Shown: positions 60,365 to 64,000 of the stretch, piece by piece | How the letters are laid out: each line of letters opens with the position of its first letter | How positions within the stretch are numbered: position 1 is the stretch's first letter | The notes under the pieces: model-generated | Seen by the model: the letters and a program-made list of their open reading frames with translations, nothing else | Database searches by the model: none | What the model was told of the DNA's origin: nothing | Translations under genes and position numbers: made by a program | NCBI RefSeq assembly: GCF_900112185.1 | Contig: NZ_FOKP01000002.1 | Span: 124,001-188,000, forward strand | Direction of reading: 5' to 3' | DNA: 64,000 nt | Source: Allobosea sp. CRIB-10 | Lineage (GTDB): Bacteria > Pseudomonadota > Alphaproteobacteria > Rhizobiales > Beijerinckiaceae

Positions 60365-61416
60365 GGCGACGCCTCCGCCGGCCTGGCGTCGGGCTCGGCC
60401 TCGCCCTCGTCGCCATAGCCGACGAGATGCAGCGGCATGCCCTTGAGGCCGACCGTGCCGCACCAATGCGCCAGCGCCTCGGCCTCGCCATGGGTGATCC
60501 AGATCTCGTTCGCCTGGACCTCGCGGATCGTCGCCTGGAGATCGTCCCAATCGGCATGGTCGGAGATGATCAGCGGCAGCTCGACGCCCTTCTGGCGCGC
60601 CCGCGCCCTGACCCGCATCCAGCCCGAGGCGAAGGCGGTGACCGGATCGGGAAAGCGTCGCGACCAGAGGTCCTGGATCGCGCTCGGCGGGCAGATGACG
60701 ATCTCGCCGGCAAATGCCTTGCGTCCCTCGCCCTTGCGCCCGCCAGGCTCGATCTTGCGGATCTCCCCGAGCGGGATGCCCTGCGCCTGGTAGAACTCGG
60801 TGATCTTCTCGACCGCGCCGTGGATGAAGATCGGCCGCTCGTAGCCGGCCTCGCGGATCAGCGCCATCAATCGCTGCGCCTTCCCCAGCGAATAGGCGCC
60901 GACGATATGGGTGCGATCAGGAAAGAGCCGGACGGAATCGAGCAGCTTGGCCGCCTCGGCATGGGCCGGCGGATGGCGGAAGACCGGCAGGCCGAAGGTC
61001 GCCTCGGTGATGAAGACGTCGCAGGGCACGGGCTCGAAGGGCGCGCAGGTCGGATCGCGCTCGCGCTTGTAGTCGCCGGAGACGACGATGCGCAGGCCCT
61101 TGTGCTCGACCACGATCTGGGCCGAGCCGAGAACATGGCCGGCGGGAACGAAGCGGAAGTCGACGGAACCGATGTGCACGGTCTCGCCGGGAGCGGCCAC
61201 CTGCTGGGTGTCAGCGAAAGCCTCGCCATAGCGCAACGCCATGATCGCCAGAGTCTCGGATGTCGCCAGCACGGCGCTATGGCCGGCACGGGCGTGATCG
61301 GAATGGCCATGGGTGATCAGCGCGCGCGCCACCGGGCGGACCGGATCGATGTAGATGTCGGCCGGCGGGCAATAGAGCCCGGCCGGGGTCGGCGTCAGCA
61401 GATCGGAAGGCTTCAT
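60361..61416 (-). CDS. Ligase-associated metallo-beta-lactamase-fold DNA exonuclease
   Basis: A 351-residue SNM1-like nuclease. The metal site THGHSDHARAGH has His36, His38, Asp40 and His41, and later ligands lie in GHVLGSAQ and SGDYKRERDP. A beta-CASP-like part follows (IFIHGAVEKITEF). The ATG at 61416 begins the family N-terminus; the longer frame to 61713 is the reverse of the methyltransferase gene. Its stop overlaps the ligase start by ATGA, so the two are translationally coupled. It probably trims damaged DNA ends before ligation. Confidence 0.92.
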   Translation of the reverse strand: MKPSDLLTPTPAGLYCPPADIYIDPVRPVARALITHGHSDHARAGHSAVLATSETLAIMALRYGEAFADTQQVAAPGETVHIGSVDFRFVPAGHVLGSAQIVVEHKGLRIVVSGDYKRERDPTCAPFEPVPCDVFITEATFGLPVFRHPPAHAEAAKLLDSVRLFPDRTHIVGAYSLGKAQRLMALIREAGYERPIFIHGAVEKITEFYQAQGIPLGEIRKIEPGGRKGEGRKAFAGEIVICPPSAIQDLWSRRFPDPVTAFASGWMRVRARARQKGVELPLIISDHADWDDLQATIREVQANEIWITHGEAEALAHWCGTVGLKGMPLHLVGYGDEGEAEPDARPAEASP

Positions 61417-61455
61417 CGTCTGGCCAGTGTCATCTGCCTTCGTTAAACCCGCAGC

Positions 61456-62412
61456 ATGATCGAAAAGGGCAGCAGCGTGTACTCCGCCAGTTCCGGGGAT
61501 GAGCGCCTCGACCGTCGCTATGCCTGGGCCGAGGCGGCCCTGAAGGATGGCGACCCGCAGGCGGCGATCGACATCCTCGATCAAACGCTCGCCGAGAACT
61601 ACGGTTTCACTGCCGCCTGGCATCTCTATGGGCTGGCCCAGGAAGCGCTCGGGCACAATGAGGAGGCCGCGACCGCCTGGCGGCAATGCCTCGACCTCGA
61701 CCCGAACGACCATGTCGGCGCCAAGCTCGACCTCGCCCGCATCGGCGCGCTGCCGGCCGAGCAGGCGACCTCGGAGAATTTTTCAGGCGCGCTGTTCGAC
61801 GGCTATGCCGAGCGCTTCGACAGCCATCTCGTCGGCACGCTGCGGTACCGGGCGCCAGTGCTACTGAAGGAGGCGCTCCTGCGCCATTGTACCCAAACCG
61901 GCCGCCCCTTCCAGTTCGCGACGGTCCTTGATCTCGGCTGCGGTACAGGATTGATGGGTGAGGCGATCCGGGCGGAGACGGACTTCCTCGCCGGCTGCGA
62001 TCTCTCGCCGCGGATGATCGCCAAGGCGCGCGACAAGCTGCGCGGCGATGGCGGCCCGCTCTACGACAAGCTCGCCACCGCCGGTCTCACTGCTTTCCTT
62101 TCGAGCCGGCCCGACGCCTCGGCCGATCTTGTCATCGCCGCCGACGTCTTCGTCTATCTCGGCGACCTTGCCCCCTCCTTCCATCAGAGCGCGCGCGTGC
62201 TCAAAGCGGGCGGGCTCCTCGCATTCACCGTGCAAAGCCATGGTGGCGAAGGCATCACCGTCGGCCAGGACCGGCGCTTCGCCCATGCCGAAGCCTGGGT
62301 CAGGGAGGCGCTCGTCGAGACGGGGCTGAACCCCGCACTGGTCGAACCGCAGAGCACGCGGATCGATCGTGGTCAGCCGGTGCCGGGGTTGATCGTGGTA
62401 GCGGAGCACTGA
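61456..62412 (+). CDS. TPR-containing class I SAM-dependent methyltransferase
   Basis: A 318-residue protein. The N-terminal 80 residues form one or two TPR-like repeats (YAWAEAALKDGDPQAAIDIL; AWRQCLDLDPNDHVGAKLDL). The C-terminal methyltransferase has motif I VLDLGCGTGLMGEAI (about 156-170), then FLAGCDLSPRMIAKAR and LVIAADVFVYLGDL. It is divergent from the exonuclease gene with only 39 bp between starts, and lies upstream of the repair helicase. The target is unknown. It splits the repair cassette and may share a promoter region with it. Confidence 0.85.
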   Translation: MIEKGSSVYSASSGDERLDRRYAWAEAALKDGDPQAAIDILDQTLAENYGFTAAWHLYGLAQEALGHNEEAATAWRQCLDLDPNDHVGAKLDLARIGALPAEQATSENFSGALFDGYAERFDSHLVGTLRYRAPVLLKEALLRHCTQTGRPFQFATVLDLGCGTGLMGEAIRAETDFLAGCDLSPRMIAKARDKLRGDGGPLYDKLATAGLTAFLSSRPDASADLVIAADVFVYLGDLAPSFHQSARVLKAGGLLAFTVQSHGGEGITVGQDRRFAHAEAWVREALVETGLNPALVEPQSTRIDRGQPVPGLIVVAEH

Positions 62413-62438
62413 GGCGCAAGCGCAGGAACCACGACGCA

Positions 62439-62466
62439 GAACCCCTCTCCTTCCAGGGGAGGGTTC
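62439..62466 (+). terminator. Hairpin after the methyltransferase gene
   Basis: GAACCCCTCTCC (62439-62450) and GGGGAGGGTTC (62456-62466) form an imperfect stem (one mismatch, wobble pairs) with a 5-nt loop, 26 bp after the stop. A short run of T follows later. It may limit read-through into the helicase. Confidence 0.45.
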
Positions 62467-62501
62467 CCCGAGCCCTTGCTTCTATTGTGCGGTCGACGCC
62501 C

Positions 62502-62516
62502 GTTCCCTTTTCGTTC
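62502..62516 (+). promoter_or_regulatory. LexA (SOS) box upstream of the repair helicase
   Basis: GTTC-CCTTTTC-GTTC exactly matches the alphaproteobacterial LexA consensus GTTC-N7-GTTC. It ends 24 bp before the helicase ATG. By chance roughly one such 15-mer could occur in a window this size (my estimate), but its position in front of a DNA-repair gene makes SOS control likely. Inference, untested. Confidence 0.7.
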
Positions 62517-62540
62517 GACAAGGCCTATCTCTGTCGCTCG

Positions 62541-64000
62541 ATGGATGCGCCCTCGCCTCTCCCACCGGCCTTCTCCGCCTGGTTCGCCAGCCGCGGCTGG
62601 AGCGTGCGGGCGCATCAGCTTGCCTTGCTGGAAGAGGCCCGGGCCGGGCGCTCTACCCTGCTGGTCGCGCCGACCGGGGCCGGCAAGACGCTCGCCGGCT
62701 TCCTGCCTTCGCTGCTCGAACTGACCCAGCGCGGCGGCGAACGCGACGGCCTGCACACGCTCTATGTCTCGCCGCTGAAGGCGCTCGCGGTCGACATCGC
62801 CCGCAATCTGGAAACGCCGATACGGGAAATGGGGCTCGCCGTGAAGGTCGAGACCCGCACCGGCGATACCTCGCCGGCCAAGCGCGCCCGCCAGATCGAG
62901 CGCCCGCCCGACATCCTGCTCACCACGCCGGAACAGCTCGCTCTCCTGGTCTCGCACCGCGACGCCAAGCCGTTCTTCGCGAACCTGCGCCGCGTCGTGC
63001 TCGACGAGTTGCACGCGCTCGTCACCTCCAAGCGCGGCGACCTGCTCTCGCTCGATCTCGCCCGTTTGCGCACGCTGGCGCCTGAAATGAGCGCGGTCGG
63101 CCTCTCGGCGACGGTGCGCGAACCGGCCGACCTCCAAGCCTATCTCGGCGGCGCGGGCACGCCATCCGGCCTCGTCACCGTCAAGGGCGGGGCGCAGGCA
63201 CAGATCGGGATCATGCACACCAAGCGGCGGCTGCCACTGGCGGGGCATGTCACCGCTCATGCCGTCGACGACATCTACGCCGCGATCCAAGCCCACAAGC
63301 TGACGCTGGTCTTCGTCAACACCCGCATGCAGGCCGAGTTCATGTTCCAGGCGCTGTGGAGCGTGAACGAGGAGACGCTGCCGATCGCGCTGCATCACGG
63401 CTCGCTCGATGTCGGCCAGCGCCGCAAGGTCGAGGCGGCGATGGCGGCGGGCAAGCTCAAGGCCGTCGTCTGCACCGCGACGCTTGATCTCGGGATCGAC
63501 TGGGGCGATGTCGACCTCGTCATCAATGTCGGCGCGCCCAAGGGCGCGAGCCGCCTGATGCAGCGCATCGGCCGCTCCAACCACCGCATGGACGAGCCCT
63601 CGCAGGCGTTACTGGTGCCATCGAACCGGTTCGAGCTGCTCGAATGCCGCGCCGCACTCGATGCGGTGGCAGAGGCAGCGCAGGACACCCCGCCGCCGCG
63701 GACCGGGGCGCTCGACGTGCTCGCCCAGCATGTCCTTGGGGTCGCCTGCTCCGACGGTTTCGAGCCCAATGCGCTCTATGAGGAGGTCCTGACCGCCTCG
63801 CCCTATGCCGACCTCGATCGCGCCGATTTCGACGCCGTAGTCGATTTCGTCGCGACCGGCGGCTATGCGCTGAAGAGCTATGAACGCTTCGCCAAGCTCC
63901 GGCGCAGCAAGGACGACATCTACCGCGCCAGTAATGCCCGCGTAATCCAGCAATACCGGATGAATGTCGGCACCATCGTCGAATCGACCATGCTCAAGGT
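62541..64000 (+). CDS. Ligase-associated DEXH-box DNA helicase (C-terminus beyond the window)
   Basis: About 486 residues are visible; the gene runs off the right edge. It is an Lhr-like superfamily 2 helicase. Walker A is APTGAGKT (43-50), motif II is DELH (near 154), SATVRE is motif III, and the second RecA domain has ALHHGSLDVGQRRKVE and RLMQRIGRSNHR (motif VI). The ATG at 62541 precedes the family start PPAFSAWFASRGW. A LexA box is just upstream. It belongs to the cassette with the ligase and exonuclease genes; a metallophosphoesterase gene may follow outside the window. Confidence 0.93.
   Translation, partial: MDAPSPLPPAFSAWFASRGWSVRAHQLALLEEARAGRSTLLVAPTGAGKTLAGFLPSLLELTQRGGERDGLHTLYVSPLKALAVDIARNLETPIREMGLAVKVETRTGDTSPAKRARQIERPPDILLTTPEQLALLVSHRDAKPFFANLRRVVLDELHALVTSKRGDLLSLDLARLRTLAPEMSAVGLSATVREPADLQAYLGGAGTPSGLVTVKGGAQAQIGIMHTKRRLPLAGHVTAHAVDDIYAAIQAHKLTLVFVNTRMQAEFMFQALWSVNEETLPIALHHGSLDVGQRRKVEAAMAAGKLKAVVCTATLDLGIDWGDVDLVINVGAPKGASRLMQRIGRSNHRMDEPSQALLVPSNRFELLECRAALDAVAEAAQDTPPPRTGALDVLAQHVLGVACSDGFEPNALYEEVLTASPYADLDRADFDAVVDFVATGGYALKSYERFAKLRRSKDDIYRASNARVIQQYRMNVGTIVESTMLK

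Overview
The window looks like chromosomal DNA from a GC-rich alphaproteobacterium of the order Hyphomicrobiales, possibly Bosea or a close relative (inference from gene content; no search was run). The reasons are the block murA - DUF2948 - hisD - UPF0262 - low-molecular-weight phosphatase, a block of nudC, pheA, kdsB and a membrane cytochrome c, CtrA-type boxes (TTAA-N7-TTAA), an alphaproteobacterial LexA box (GTTC-N7-GTTC), and many intergenic palindromic repeats of kinds common in this order. I saw no rRNA, tRNA, CRISPR array, phage or insertion sequence.

Layout. 1-5.2 kb: a LysR regulator and a probable lysine-to-glutaryl-CoA degradation set (ALDH7, glutaryl-CoA dehydrogenase, class III CoA-transferase). 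5.2-5.8 kb: a VapC/Phd toxin-antitoxin pair. 5.9-8.2 kb: a ThDP enzyme and a small exported protein. 8.2-13.4 kb (minus strand): a carbohydrate ABC importer (binding protein, two permeases) with transaldolase and a short-chain dehydrogenase. 13.7-16.5 kb: an iron-type binding protein and a fused permease. Neither importer has an ATPase gene here. 16.6-18 kb: a REC-REC-GGDEF protein behind a CtrA box. 18-23.4 kb: a LysR regulator and a valine-degradation operon (mmsA, acyl-CoA dehydrogenase, mmsB) with a FitAB-type toxin-antitoxin pair inside it. 23.5-27 kb: nudC, pheA, kdsB and cytochrome c. 27-34.9 kb: a Yej-type peptide ABC importer with a HepT/MntA pair inside it, then deoB.

35-39 kb: an MCP-type transducer operon and a tadE-tadG pair, divergent around a second CtrA box. 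39-43.4 kb: the murA-hisD block. 43.9-50.5 kb: four co-oriented signalling or redox genes: an RpfF-like crotonase with one catalytic Glu replaced by Asp, a GGDEF-EAL protein, a flavoprotein without the usual redox cysteines, and a sensor kinase. 50.6-54.9 kb: an S24 repressor, DUF952-pyrD, an acetyltransferase, a small membrane protein and a LuxR-type response regulator. 55.2-57.4 kb: a two-part DUF4212 plus sodium/solute symporter. 57.6-58.7 kb: YggT and two small membrane proteins. 58.7-64 kb: a ligase-associated DNA damage response cassette (ATP ligase, MBL exonuclease, DEXH helicase with an SOS box), split by a TPR-methyltransferase gene; the helicase runs off the right edge.

The most notable points are the RpfF-like/GGDEF-EAL/flavoprotein/kinase block, the two intergenic CtrA boxes next to a diguanylate cyclase and Tad pilus genes, the SOS box on the repair helicase, and two toxin-antitoxin pairs embedded in metabolic or transport operons.
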